Below, piece after piece: positions 9,144-17,302 of a stretch of 64,000 bases of DNA. The notes beneath the pieces were generated by a model. That model was not told the DNA's origin. It saw only the letters and a program-made list of their open reading frames with translations, and did not search any database. The position numbers and the translations under genes were made by a program. This DNA comes from DATKPC01 sp035524275 (GTDB lineage: Bacteria; Pseudomonadota; Gammaproteobacteria; Burkholderiales; Burkholderiaceae_F), in NCBI GenBank assembly GCA_035524275.1, contig DATKPC010000041.1, positions 62,001 to 126,000 of the forward strand, in the 5' to 3' direction. Every line of letters begins with the position of its first letter. Positions within the stretch are counted from its first letter, which is position 1.

Positions 9144-9811
9144 TGGAACGAGAAGCTGCGTTGGAAGGGTCCGCGCGCGCGCTGCGCGCCGTCGCGATGG
9201 GGGCGATTGCCGTCGTCGGGCTCGCCGGTTGTGCCGCGCCGGTGGTCCTTGCCGGCACTGCCGTCGCGGGCGGGACGTCGCTCGCGCTGGATCGCCGGTC
9301 CGTCGGCATGCAGATCGAGGACGAGGAGATCGAGCATCGTACCGACCGTGCCGTCTACGACCACTTCAAGATCGAGCCCGTCAATCTCTACGTCACCAGC
9401 TACGACCGCAAGGTGCTGCTGACCGGGCAGGTCCCGGACCAGGCGACGAAGGACGAGTGCGGCTCGATCGCCTCGCGCGTCGAGAACACCGCGGGAGTCG
9501 TCAACGAGCTGCAGGTCGCCGCCGTCTCCAGCACCGCCGACCGGGCGCAGGACAGCTACGTCGCGACCAAGGTGCGCGCGACGCTGCTGAACAACCCGCC
9601 GCCGCCTTTCGGCGTCGTGAAGACGCGGATCACCGCGGGCATCGCGTACCTCATGGGACGCGTGACGCGGGGCGAAGGCGACGAGGCCGCGCGCAAGGTG
9701 AGCCGCGTCGATGGCGTGCGCGGCGTCGTCAAGGTGTTCGAATACGTCTCCGAGGCCGACATCGCGAGCGATCGGCCGGCGCCGGTCGTCGAGTCCGGCT
9801 CCAGCAAATGA
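9140..9811 (+). CDS. BON-domain outer-membrane lipoprotein (DolP/YraP-like)
   Basis: A 223-residue lipoprotein with two BON domains (about residues 60-125 and 138-205), as in DolP (YraP), which supports outer-membrane integrity and the BAM complex. The N-terminus has a basic and hydrophobic signal ending in the lipobox LAGC near residue 30. The BON repeats start DRAVYDHFK and DSYVATKVRATLL and contain the G--LLTG-V and AYLMGRV strands. Two in-frame ATGs lie side by side (9140 and 9143); the strong GAGGAGGAGC Shine-Dalgarno sequence suits either. The SIS-domain gene (diaA/gmhA-like) that usually separates yraN from this gene is missing. Confidence 0.9.
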   Translation: MMEREAALEGSARALRAVAMGAIAVVGLAGCAAPVVLAGTAVAGGTSLALDRRSVGMQIEDEEIEHRTDRAVYDHFKIEPVNLYVTSYDRKVLLTGQVPDQATKDECGSIASRVENTAGVVNELQVAAVSSTADRAQDSYVATKVRATLLNNPPPPFGVVKTRITAGIAYLMGRVTRGEGDEAARKVSRVDGVRGVVKVFEYVSEADIASDRPAPVVESGSSK

Positions 9812-9829
9812 ACCCCTGACGGATCCGCC

Positions 9830-10417
9830 GTGAGCCTGCTCGCCTTTTTCCTCGTTCTGGCCGTGCTCGTCTTCTGGATCGTCGGCGCCTACAACCGCCT
9901 CGTCGGCCTGCGCAACCGTTTCCGGAACGCCTTCGCGCAGATCGACGTCCAGCTCAAGCGCCGCTACGACCTGATACCGAATCTCGTCGAGACGGCGCGC
10001 GGCTACATGAAGCACGAGCGCGAGACGCTGGAGGCCGTGATCCAGGCACGCAACGACGCCGTCGGCGCGAATTCCGCGGCGGCGTCGGATCCTGGCGATG
10101 CCGGGACGATGCGCGGCCTGATCGGCGCCGAGGGTCGGCTCGGCGGCGCCCTGGGCAAGCTGTTCGCGCTCGCGGAGGCCTACCCCGACCTGAAGGCGAA
10201 CCAGACGATGGCGCAGCTGACGGAGGAGCTGACCGCGACGGAGAACCGGATCGCCTTTGCGCGCCAGGCGTTCAACGACGCGATCATGCTCTTCAACAAT
10301 GCGGTGCAGCAGGTCCCGTCGAACCTGATCGCGAGCCTGTTCGGCTTTCGTCTCGCGGAGCCGCTCGAGCCGGTCGACGGCGCCGAGCAGCGCAAGCCGG
10401 TCCGGGTCCAGTTCTAG
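9830..10417 (+). CDS. lemA: LemA family protein
   Basis: A 195-residue LemA-family protein: one N-terminal membrane helix (about residues 3-22) followed by a long helical bundle. Family marks are YNRLVGLRNRF-NAFAQIDVQLKRRYDLIPNLVE near residues 22-55, an ALAEAYPDLKAN segment near 115, and NRIAFARQAFNDAIM-FN near 138. The molecular role is unsettled. LemA is very often paired with an M48-type membrane protease, which is the next gene here, 36 bases downstream. The start is a GTG in a short gap after the BON gene with only a weak ribosome-binding site. Confidence 0.93.
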   Translation: MSLLAFFLVLAVLVFWIVGAYNRLVGLRNRFRNAFAQIDVQLKRRYDLIPNLVETARGYMKHERETLEAVIQARNDAVGANSAAASDPGDAGTMRGLIGAEGRLGGALGKLFALAEAYPDLKANQTMAQLTEELTATENRIAFARQAFNDAIMLFNNAVQQVPSNLIASLFGFRLAEPLEPVDGAEQRKPVRVQF

Positions 10418-10453
10418 TCCGATCCCTGGACCAGGGGACCCGGCCGTCGCGGA

Positions 10454-12400
10454 TTGGACTACTTCGCGCACCAGGAGCGGGCGCGTCGCGCGACGCGGCT
10501 GCTGCTCGTCTTCTTCGCGCTGGCGGTCGTCGCGATCGTCGTCGTCGTCAACCTCGTCCTCGGCGCGATCTACCTGGGAGTCGTCGCCCCGCGCGGCGCG
10601 TGGGCGAGCGAGGGGCTGGCGGCGCTGCCGCGCCATTTCGTCGCGACGAACACCGCGGTCGTCCTGCTGATGATCGTCGGCGGCACGCTGCTGCAGACGC
10701 TCGAACTGCGCGAGGGCGGCCCCGCGGTGGCGCGGATGATCGGCGCGCGCGCCGTCGACGCGACGACCGCCAACCTGCTGGAGCGGCGCCTGCTCAACGT
10801 CGTCGAGGAAATGGCGCTCGCCGCCGGCGTCGCGGTGCCGCAGGTCCACGTGCTCGATCGCCAGCCGTCGATCAATGCGTTCGTCGCCGGCTACTCGCCG
10901 AATGCCGCGTCGCTCGTCGTCACCCGCGGCGCATTGACGAGGATCACGCGCGAGGAATTGCAGGGGATCGTCGGCCACGAGTTCAGCCACCTGCTCAATG
11001 GCGACATGGCGCTCAACCTGAGGCTGGTGGGCGTCGTCCACGGCCTGCTGATGCTCGCGATGTTCGGTCGCTTTCTCGTGGGCGCCGGGCAGTCGACCGC
11101 GCGGTCCCCGACGGGCGAGGGCGGGATCCCGCTGTACCCGCTCGTCGTGACCGGCGGCGTCATCTGGGTGGTCGGCTACATCGGCCTCGTGGCCGGGCGA
11201 CTGATCAAGGCCGGCGTATCGCGCTCCCGCGAGTTCCTCGCCGACGCCGGCAGCGTGCAGTTCACGCGCAATCCCGACGGCATCGGCGGCGCGCTGCGCC
11301 GCATCGGCGGACTCGAGTCCGCCGGGGACGGCGGCATCCTGCACCCGCACGCCGAGACGCTGTCGCACCTGTTCATCGCGCCGTCGCGTCCGGTCTTCGG
11401 CCGCGGCCTGTTCGCGACGCACCCGGCGCTCGCCGAGAGGGTCCGCCGCGTCTACGGTCGACCGATGGACTTCCTGCCGGCGCCGGAGCGGGAGCTCGAG
11501 CTCGCCCTGGAGCGCGCGATCGAAGCGCCCCCGCCGCCGCTGCCGCCGCTGGAATTCGCCTTGGAGGCGCCGGGCGGCGCGGCGCTCGTGCTGGACACGG
11601 TGGCCCGGCATGTCGGCAGCCTCGCGCCGCTCAACCGGCGTCGCGACGCCTCGGACGCGGCGATCGCGGCGGCACGCCTGCGCGCCGCGGTGAGCGAGCG
11701 CGGGCAGGCGCGACTCGTCGTGCTGGCGCTGCTCGTCGACCAGGAAGCCGACGTGCGCGAGCGCCAGCACCGGATCATCGCCGACGCGCTGGGCGGCGTC
11801 GCGGCCGACGACGTGGTGCGCCTGCAACTGCGCGTCCGAGAGCTGCGCCCGGGCAACCGCCTGCCGCTGGTCGACCACGCGGCGCAGGCGCTGCGACGGC
11901 TGGATGCGGCCGCCCGCGAGCAGCTGCTCGACATCGCGCGGCGCCTCGTCGCCGCCGATGGGCGAACGACGTTGCCGGAGTTCCTGCTCTACACCGTGCT
12001 CGAGCGGCGCATCGGCATCTACGCGTCGCGTCCCGCGGCGGTGCGCTACCGCAGCCTGGCGGTCGTCGCGCGCGAGTCTTCGCTGCTGCTTGCGCTGATC
12101 GCGACGGTGCGCCTGCCACAGGACCCGCGGCGCGCGTACGACGCGGGCGCCGGCCTGCTCGCCGCGGACGAATCGACGTCGTTCGTCGCGGAGGCCGTGA
12201 CGCTCCGCGCCGTCGCCGCGGCGCTCTCGCGGCTCAATCGCCTCGCCCCGCTGCTCAAGCCGCGCCTCATCGTCGCGTGCACCGCTGCGGCCTTCGTCGA
12301 TGGCGCGACGTCGTGGAAGGCGGCGAGTTGCCTGCGCACCTTCTGTGCGGCAATCGATTGCCCGGTGCCTCCCCGCGTGATCGCGGCCGAGGAAGCCTAG
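10454..12400 (+). CDS. Large M48 family membrane metalloprotease with C-terminal TerB-like helical domain
   Basis: A 648-residue membrane protease related to HtpX. Two hydrophobic segments (about residues 16-43 and 66-82) precede the zinc motif HEFSH (175-179), with a second hydrophobic pair near 195-265 and the third ligand region SREFLADAGS. After about residue 320 a Pro-rich linker leads to roughly 300 extra residues absent from classical HtpX. Part of this (about 385-510) is helical, with ALLVDQEADVRERQ and LVAADGRTTLPEF segments that resemble TerB-type acidic motifs; that resemblance is an inference. The chosen start is TTG, which begins with a hydrophilic N-terminus right after lemA. 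Confidence 0.85.
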   Translation: MDYFAHQERARRATRLLLVFFALAVVAIVVVVNLVLGAIYLGVVAPRGAWASEGLAALPRHFVATNTAVVLLMIVGGTLLQTLELREGGPAVARMIGARAVDATTANLLERRLLNVVEEMALAAGVAVPQVHVLDRQPSINAFVAGYSPNAASLVVTRGALTRITREELQGIVGHEFSHLLNGDMALNLRLVGVVHGLLMLAMFGRFLVGAGQSTARSPTGEGGIPLYPLVVTGGVIWVVGYIGLVAGRLIKAGVSRSREFLADAGSVQFTRNPDGIGGALRRIGGLESAGDGGILHPHAETLSHLFIAPSRPVFGRGLFATHPALAERVRRVYGRPMDFLPAPERELELALERAIEAPPPPLPPLEFALEAPGGAALVLDTVARHVGSLAPLNRRRDASDAAIAAARLRAAVSERGQARLVVLALLVDQEADVRERQHRIIADALGGVAADDVVRLQLRVRELRPGNRLPLVDHAAQALRRLDAAAREQLLDIARRLVAADGRTTLPEFLLYTVLERRIGIYASRPAAVRYRSLAVVARESSLLLALIATVRLPQDPRRAYDAGAGLLAADESTSFVAEAVTLRAVAAALSRLNRLAPLLKPRLIVACTAAAFVDGATSWKAASCLRTFCAAIDCPVPPRVIAAEEA

Positions 12401-12424
12401 AGCGCGCGCGGCGCCTGCGCGCTG

Positions 12425-12703
12425 CTATCTGCGTTCGATGCGCAGGACGATCAGCGCGGCGACCACGGGCGCGACCGCCCACAGCGCGCCGAGTCCCCAG
12501 CGAAGCACCTGCGGCTGCGTGTCGCGCGCGAACTGGCCATAGATCGCGATCAACGCGGCGGTCGCGATGGCGACAAGGATCCATCCGCCGGGACCGCGCC
12601 CGCTGCCGTCCGCGGCGGGTCGGCGCAGGAGCCACGGATAGACGAAGACACCGAGAATCACGAGGCATGCGATCGTGATGGGCCCGGTCAACGAGATCGG
12701 CAT
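12425..12703 (-). CDS. Small hypothetical membrane protein
   Basis: A 92-residue protein that I cannot assign to a family. It has three hydrophobic stretches (about residues 6-27, 40-57 and 67-86) separated by short polar turns, the first turn carrying Arg-Arg and a Gly-rich segment. It begins MPIS with a hydrophobic helix directly after. The gene is convergent with the M48 protease (24 bases between stops) and lies 79 bases upstream of lipA's stop on the same strand, so it could be read from its own promoter toward the protease end. Its composition and codon use match its neighbours. Confidence 0.55.
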   Translation of the reverse strand: MPISLTGPITIACLVILGVFVYPWLLRRPAADGSGRGPGGWILVAIATAALIAIYGQFARDTQPQVLRWGLGALWAVAPVVAALIVLRIERR

Positions 12704-12782
12704 CGAACTCTCCGAGAGGGGCCTTCGTCAGCCAGGCCCTGCGGCGGCTCGCGGTGGCGCGTGGTGGCGCGCGCCCGGACCG

Positions 12783-13754
12783 TCAGTCGCGGCGCGGCAG
12801 CCCCGCGGCCTGCGCCTGGCGGTCCGCGTGGTACGAACTGCGCACGAGCGGCGCGCAGGCCGCGTGCGAGAAGCCGAGCGCCATCGCCTCGCGCTCGAAG
12901 CGCGCGAAGGTCTCCGGCGCGACATAGCGCTCGACGGCAAGGTGGTGGCCGCTCGGAGCGAGGTACTGTCCGATCGTCAGCATCTCGACGCCGTGCGCGC
13001 GAAGGTCCGCCATCACCTGCAGGATCTCGTCGTCGGTCTCGCCGAGACCGACCATCAGCCCGCTCTTGGTCGGGACGTTGGGAACGGCGCGCTTGAACTC
13101 CGAGAGCAGCTTCAGCGAGTGGGCATAGTCCGCCCCCGGTCGCGCGGCGCGGTACAGGCGCGGGACGGTTTCCAGATTGTGGTTCATCACGTCGGGCGGA
13201 GCGGCGACGAGGATCTCGAGCGCGCGCTCCAGCCGCCCGCGGAAGTCGGGGACGAGCACCTCGATCCGCGTCGCCGGCGAGGCTTGCCGCACGGCGCGGA
13301 TGCAGTCGACGAAATGAGCGGCACCGCCGTCGCGAAGGTCGTCGCGGTCGACCGAGGTGATCACGACGTAGCGTAGGCCGAGCCGCGCGATCGTCTGTGC
13401 AAGATGCGCCGGTTCGTCGACGTCCAGCGGATCCGGACGGCCGTGGCCGACATCGCAGAACGGGCAGCGCCGCGTGCACTTGTCGCCCATGATCATGAAG
13501 GTCGCCGTGCCGTGGCCGAAGCACTCGCCGATGTTCGGGCACGACGCCTCCTCGCACACGGTGTGCAGGCCCTGCTCGCGCAGGATCGACTTGATCTCGT
13601 AGAAGCGCGTCGACGCCGATCCGGCGCGGACACGGATCCACGACGGCTTCGCGAGGCGCTCCGTGGGCGCGACGACGCGGATCGGAATCCGGGACGTCTT
13701 CGCGTCACCCTTCTGCTTGGCGCTGGGATCGTAGGCGGGCGGGTCGGCAGTCAT
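12783..13754 (-). CDS. lipA: Lipoyl synthase
   Basis: LipA inserts two sulfur atoms into octanoyl groups on lipoyl domains, using radical SAM chemistry. The 323-residue protein shows both iron-sulfur sites: the auxiliary cluster motif C-E-EASC-NIGEC near residues 68-79, and the radical SAM motif CTRRCPFCD near 93-101. The RSSYHAD segment near the C-terminus supplies the Ser ligand of the auxiliary cluster. The ATG is followed by an Ala/Lys-rich lead and lies five bases after the lipB stop, so lipB and lipA are co-transcribed. Function is certain from motifs and context. Confidence 0.97.
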   Translation of the reverse strand: MTADPPAYDPSAKQKGDAKTSRIPIRVVAPTERLAKPSWIRVRAGSASTRFYEIKSILREQGLHTVCEEASCPNIGECFGHGTATFMIMGDKCTRRCPFCDVGHGRPDPLDVDEPAHLAQTIARLGLRYVVITSVDRDDLRDGGAAHFVDCIRAVRQASPATRIEVLVPDFRGRLERALEILVAAPPDVMNHNLETVPRLYRAARPGADYAHSLKLLSEFKRAVPNVPTKSGLMVGLGETDDEILQVMADLRAHGVEMLTIGQYLAPSGHHLAVERYVAPETFARFEREAMALGFSHAACAPLVRSSYHADRQAQAAGLPRRD

Positions 13755-13759
13755 CGTCG

Positions 13760-14425
13760 TCAGGGTCCGGGCGAGAGATGGACGCGAAGGCGCTCCACCA
13801 GAAGCGCGGCGGCCGCATCCCAGGTCGTCGGGACGCCCAGTGTAGCCAAGTCGATCGCGCGCAGCCCGCGGTAGCCGCAGGGGTCGATCCAGCCGAAGGG
13901 CGTGAGGTCCATCGCGACGTTGAGCGCGACCCCGTGGTAGCTGCAGCCGCGCGTGACCTTGATGCCGAGCGCCGCGATCTTCGCCAGTCCGCTGAACTGC
14001 GCCAGGTCCGTCTCGCGCGCGATGCGCTCGCCACCGTGGCCCGCCGCGACGTAGACGCCGGGCGCACCGCGAACCCGGCAGCCGGCAACGCCCAGCGCGT
14101 CGAGGGCCTGGATGGCCGACTGCTCGATGCGGTAGACGAGTTCCTTGACGAAGATCCCGAGGCGGCGCAGGTCGATCAGCGTGTAGACGACGACCTGTCC
14201 CGGGCCATGGTAGGTGACCTGGCCCCCGCGATCGGTCGCCACGACCGGTATCGGACCGCACACGTCGGGCGCGCGCGCCGCGACGCCGAGCGTGAAAACC
14301 GGCGGGTGCTCGACGACCCACAACTCGTCGGGCGTCGACGCATCGCGCCGGGCGGTGAACTCGCGCATCGCGCCCCACGTGGCGGCGTATTCGGCGCGAC
14401 CGAGGTGGCGGACGACCGGGTCCAT
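13760..14425 (-). CDS. lipB: Octanoyl-ACP:protein N-octanoyltransferase
   Basis: LipB moves octanoate from acyl-carrier protein to lipoyl domains, the step before LipA. The 221-residue protein has the family motifs GGQVTYHGPGQ near residue 68 and GVYV near 123. The catalytic Cys/Lys pair lies in the GIKVTRGCSYHGVALNV region near 145-160 (Lys then Cys). It is preceded by the ybeD homologue and followed by lipA, the standard betaproteobacterial lipoate operon. The ATG gives MDPVVRHLG, which matches the usual N-terminus length. Confidence 0.97.
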   Translation of the reverse strand: MDPVVRHLGRAEYAATWGAMREFTARRDASTPDELWVVEHPPVFTLGVAARAPDVCGPIPVVATDRGGQVTYHGPGQVVVYTLIDLRRLGIFVKELVYRIEQSAIQALDALGVAGCRVRGAPGVYVAAGHGGERIARETDLAQFSGLAKIAALGIKVTRGCSYHGVALNVAMDLTPFGWIDPCGYRGLRAIDLATLGVPTTWDAAAALLVERLRVHLSPGP

Positions 14426-14450
14426 CGATGCGGCGGGCGCCCTTACGGCG

Positions 14451-14714
14451 TCACAGGACGATCTTCACCAGCGGATGGCTGGTGAGCGCGCGGTACAGGC
14501 CGTCGATCTGCTCGCGCGAGGTCGCGCGCACGGTCGCCGTCGCGGAAAGGTAGTTGCCGTCGCGCGAGGCGCGCAGCTCGATGGACGCCGGATCGAAATC
14601 CGGCGCGTGCTGCAGGACGACTGCCGCGATCGTCTCGGCGAATCCATCGACCCGGCGCCCCATGATCTTGATCGGGAAGTCGGTCGGAAAGACCAGCGCG
14701 GACTCGCGCGACAC
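14451..14714 (-). CDS. ybeD: YbeD family protein (DUF493)
   Basis: An 87-residue DUF493 protein with the ferredoxin-like fold of E. coli YbeD; its role is not established, although it is almost always next to lipB. Recognised by the FPTDFPIKIMGR opening, the central AT-RATSREQIDGLYRALTSH helix, and the closing VKIVL strand. The start is GTG. It lies 25 bases upstream of lipB and 30 bases downstream of the aminotransferase gene, within the same minus-strand unit. Confidence 0.92.
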   Translation of the reverse strand: MSRESALVFPTDFPIKIMGRRVDGFAETIAAVVLQHAPDFDPASIELRASRDGNYLSATATVRATSREQIDGLYRALTSHPLVKIVL

Positions 14715-14744
14715 GGCAATCGCCTTCGTGGACCGACGGGTCTG

Positions 14745-15593
14745 CTACAACGCGGCGATCGCGGCGTCGTAGAACTCGCGCAGCCGCGCATAGACAGGCC
14801 CCGGCCGCCCGCTGCCGATCGGCCGGCCGTCGAGTTCGACGACCGGCAGCACTTCGCGCGTGGCCGAGGTCAGCAGCAGTTCGTCGGCGGCGGCGACGTC
14901 CGCCCGCGGGATCGGCCGCGCCTCGAACGGGATGCCGTGGCGCGCGCACAATTCCGCGACGAACCCGTAGCGGATGCCTTCGAGGATATGGTGGTCGAGC
15001 GGAGGCGCGACGACGCCGCCGCCTTTCACGACCCACAGGTTGGCCGACGACGCCTCCGTCAGGAATCCGTCGCGAAACTGCGCCACCTCGTCGACGCCGC
15101 GGTCGACGGCGTACTGCCGCGCCAGGACGGCGCCGAGCAGCGACACGGACTTGATGTCGCAGCGCTGCCAGCGGATGTCATCCCAGGAGACGAGGCGCAG
15201 CCCCCGCTCGCGCAGCGCGACGCCCGGACGCGCCAGCGGCGAGACCATCGCGAACACCGTCGGCGTCGCGCCGGGCGGAAAGGCGAAGTCGCGCCGGGCG
15301 GCGCCGCGCGTGATCTGCAGGTACACCGAGCAGTCCTCCCGGGTCGCCGCCGGCACGAGGCGCTCGAAGATCGAGCGCCAGCCGCGGTCGTCCACCGGGC
15401 TGGCGAGCCGGATCGCGGACAGGCTGCGCGCGAGGCGCGCGAGGTGCTGTTCCAGGCGGAACGGACGACCGCGGTAGAACGGCACGACTTCGTAGACGCC
15501 GTCGCCGAAGATGAAGCCGCGGTCGAGCACCGGGACCCGCGCCTCGTCGAGGCGCAGGAATTCGCCGTCCAGGTAACAGAGATTCGAGTCCAG
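14745..15593 (-). CDS. dat: D-amino-acid aminotransferase-like PLP enzyme (class IV), probable CTG start
   Basis: A fold-type IV PLP aminotransferase, most like D-alanine aminotransferase of the dat-ybeD-lipB-lipA clusters; a branched-chain type cannot be excluded. With the start proposed here it has 282 residues. The catalytic Lys is in the CDIKSVS segment (about residue 148); GFIFGDGVYE (about 26-35) and LTEASSANLW are class-specific. The frame is open back to a TAG at 15603-15605, but contains no ATG, GTG or TTG before the conserved YLDGEF segment. The first such codon, GTG at 15530, would remove the conserved first strand. A CTG at 15591-15593 gives a family-sized N-terminus. Start confidence is moderate. 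Confidence 0.82.
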   Translation of the reverse strand: MDSNLCYLDGEFLRLDEARVPVLDRGFIFGDGVYEVVPFYRGRPFRLEQHLARLARSLSAIRLASPVDDRGWRSIFERLVPAATREDCSVYLQITRGAARRDFAFPPGATPTVFAMVSPLARPGVALRERGLRLVSWDDIRWQRCDIKSVSLLGAVLARQYAVDRGVDEVAQFRDGFLTEASSANLWVVKGGGVVAPPLDHHILEGIRYGFVAELCARHGIPFEARPIPRADVAAADELLLTSATREVLPVVELDGRPIGSGRPGPVYARLREFYDAAIAAL

Positions 15594-15632
15594 CCTGCCC
15601 GCCTATCGCCTGAAGCCTGACGCCTATTGCCG
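15591..15632. repeat. Imperfect 22-base tandem repeat at the aminotransferase start
   Basis: On the plus strand the block AGCCTG..GCCTAT.GCC occurs twice with a 22-base period (about 15591-15612 and 15613-15632), differing at a few positions. It lies exactly over the proposed CTG start and the leader of the dat-like gene. A direct repeat here could be a protein-binding site, or a scar of slippage or small duplication that damaged the original start codon. Confidence 0.45.
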
Positions 15633-15764
15633 GTGAGGAACTGCCACGCCCCGCGCCTGTCGCTCGGCGGCGTTTGCTGCACGCATCGTACAGGTCTCGC
15701 CAGCCCCGGACCACATGCCGGGCCTGCCCGGCCGCGACGTTCGTCGAACCGGCGCGGAAGGGGG

Positions 15765-16358
15765 CTATTCGGCCGTGCTGTAGCGGCGCCGCATCGCGCG
15801 GACGAATTCCTGCGCCGCGCTCTCGCCGAGGAAACCGGCAACGAGCCGCTCGGCTTCGCGCAGGCGATCGCGAAGCTCGTCGACGCCCCGGCACTGTTCG
15901 ATGCGGATCGCCATCGTCTCCGCGTCCGGGCCGAGGCGCTCGTTCAGTTCGCGGACGGCGCGCCGCTTGGCGCCATCGACCGTCGCCATGTGCGACTCCT
16001 CCGCGACCGGCTCGCTCCCCGGCGCGGCGCCATCGTTCAGGCGCGCCGGCGCGCCGGCTTGTTCTTCCGGACCGTCCTCGACGCCCTGCGCGTCCGGGTC
16101 GACGCGAAAGACGAGACGCATCGACTCGAGTTGCATCAGGACGGCATCGATTTCCCCCGGCCGCAGCAGCGGCGACAGCTCGGAAACGCTGCGGGTGCCG
16201 TCCACCATGATCAGTACGCGCCGGGCTGACAGCGACAGGCCGAATGCGCGGGCGCGAACCTCGGCGATGCCTTCGGCGGTCTTCGCAAAGACCACGCGCT
16301 CGTCGATGCGAACCTGCCGTGCTCCGGTTTCCCGGGCGACCGCCGAAATCGTCGCCAT
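15765..16358 (-). CDS. Hypothetical protein, unknown function
   Basis: A 197-residue protein that I do not recognise. The N-terminal 85 residues look like a compact winged-helix-type module (ARAFGLSLSARRVLIMVDGTRSVSEL, then LLRPGEIDAVLMQLESMRLVFRV), the pattern seen in bacterial domains that end in a short beta-wing. A Gly/Ala/Pro/Glu-rich linker (about 88-120) leads to a C-terminal helical, Arg- and Glu-rich part that could form a coiled coil (about 125-195). No signal peptide or membrane helix is present. A strong AGGAGG lies nine bases before the ATG. It may be a cytosolic regulator or adaptor, but that is only a guess. Downstream lies the dat/lip operon. Confidence 0.65.
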   Translation of the reverse strand: MATISAVARETGARQVRIDERVVFAKTAEGIAEVRARAFGLSLSARRVLIMVDGTRSVSELSPLLRPGEIDAVLMQLESMRLVFRVDPDAQGVEDGPEEQAGAPARLNDGAAPGSEPVAEESHMATVDGAKRRAVRELNERLGPDAETMAIRIEQCRGVDELRDRLREAERLVAGFLGESAAQEFVRAMRRRYSTAE

Positions 16359-16582
16359 TATTAGCCGCCTCCTGCCGGACGTCGCACTGCCTGGCGCCCA
16401 TGGTTACCGGATCGATCCGCGGCACGGCAGGCGCCGGTCCGCCAGCGATCCGGCCTTCTGCGCCGGCCCGCAGCCTCCCGGCCACCGTGCCCGCCAAGGA
16501 TACCGCCGGGCCTGCCAGGGACGCGGTCGTGCCGCTTTGGGGTTCATCGACGGAGCGCTGCGACGCCCCGAAGGGAGAATTT

Positions 16583-17302
16583 TTAGGGAATTTGCCGTTC
16601 GCCGTCAATCGAGGCGTCGGACGCTGCGGATTTGCGGCACGCGCTACCCGTCACGTGGCGCAGCACGAGATCCTTGAGCAGCGTGATCCTCCGGTGGAAA
16701 AAGTGGTCCGCTCCGGGGATCACGACCACCGGGACGCCTAGGGGCCTTGCCCAGTCGAACACCGCCGACAGGGGAATCGTTTCGTCGTTTTCGCCGTGGA
16801 TCACCAGCGTTTCGGAGCCGACGGCCGGCATCGGCCATTTACCTGCGGCGGCGCCGACAAGGACGAGGTGCTCGACCGCTCGGCCGCCCGTCGCCAGGCG
16901 CGAGGCCGCCGACGCGGCGACGAAACTGCCGAACGAAAAACCCGCCAGCGCCAGCGGCGCCGGCGACGGCAAGCCGCCACCGAGATCCGCAGACGCCGCG
17001 ACCACGTCGATCACGTGGAGAAAGTCGTCGGTCTCGCCGCGGCCGCCGTCGTGCGTGCCGTCGCTTCCGCCGACGCCGCGGAAGTTCGGCCTCACGGCGA
17101 GCCATCCCAGTGCCGCGAATGCTCGCGCGAGCGACGAGGCCACCTTGTTGTCCAGCGTCCCGCCATAGAGCGGGTGCGGATGCCCGATGCACGCGATGCC
17201 GGCGACGTCGCCGGCCGGATGGTCGATCGCCAGCTCGATGCGCCCGACCACGCCGTCGACAAGGCGGCGCTCGGAGCGCGGCGCGGACGGTCTGCCTGTC
17301 AT
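16583..17302 (-). CDS. Alpha/beta hydrolase (dienelactone hydrolase/YsgA-like)
   Basis: A 239-residue alpha/beta hydrolase. The oxyanion strand CIGHPHPLYGGT lies near residue 38, and RPNFRGVGGSDG near 70. The nucleophile elbow is GFSFGS near 118, Asp is within HGENDETIP near 170, and His within GADHFFHRR near 200, giving a complete catalytic triad. The substrate is not evident. The start ATG overlaps the stop of the [2Fe-2S] ferredoxin gene (ATGA), so the two are translationally coupled, a pairing common in this class of bacteria. Confidence 0.88.
   Translation of the reverse strand: MTGRPSAPRSERRLVDGVVGRIELAIDHPAGDVAGIACIGHPHPLYGGTLDNKVASSLARAFAALGWLAVRPNFRGVGGSDGTHDGGRGETDDFLHVIDVVAASADLGGGLPSPAPLALAGFSFGSFVAASAASRLATGGRAVEHLVLVGAAAGKWPMPAVGSETLVIHGENDETIPLSAVFDWARPLGVPVVVIPGADHFFHRRITLLKDLVLRHVTGSACRKSAASDASIDGERQIP

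Noticed and set aside
9026..11878. A 950-residue antisense frame over the BON, lemA and M48 genes
   Set aside because: Composition rich in Arg, Gln and Asp with no hydrophobic core; lies opposite three recognisable genes.
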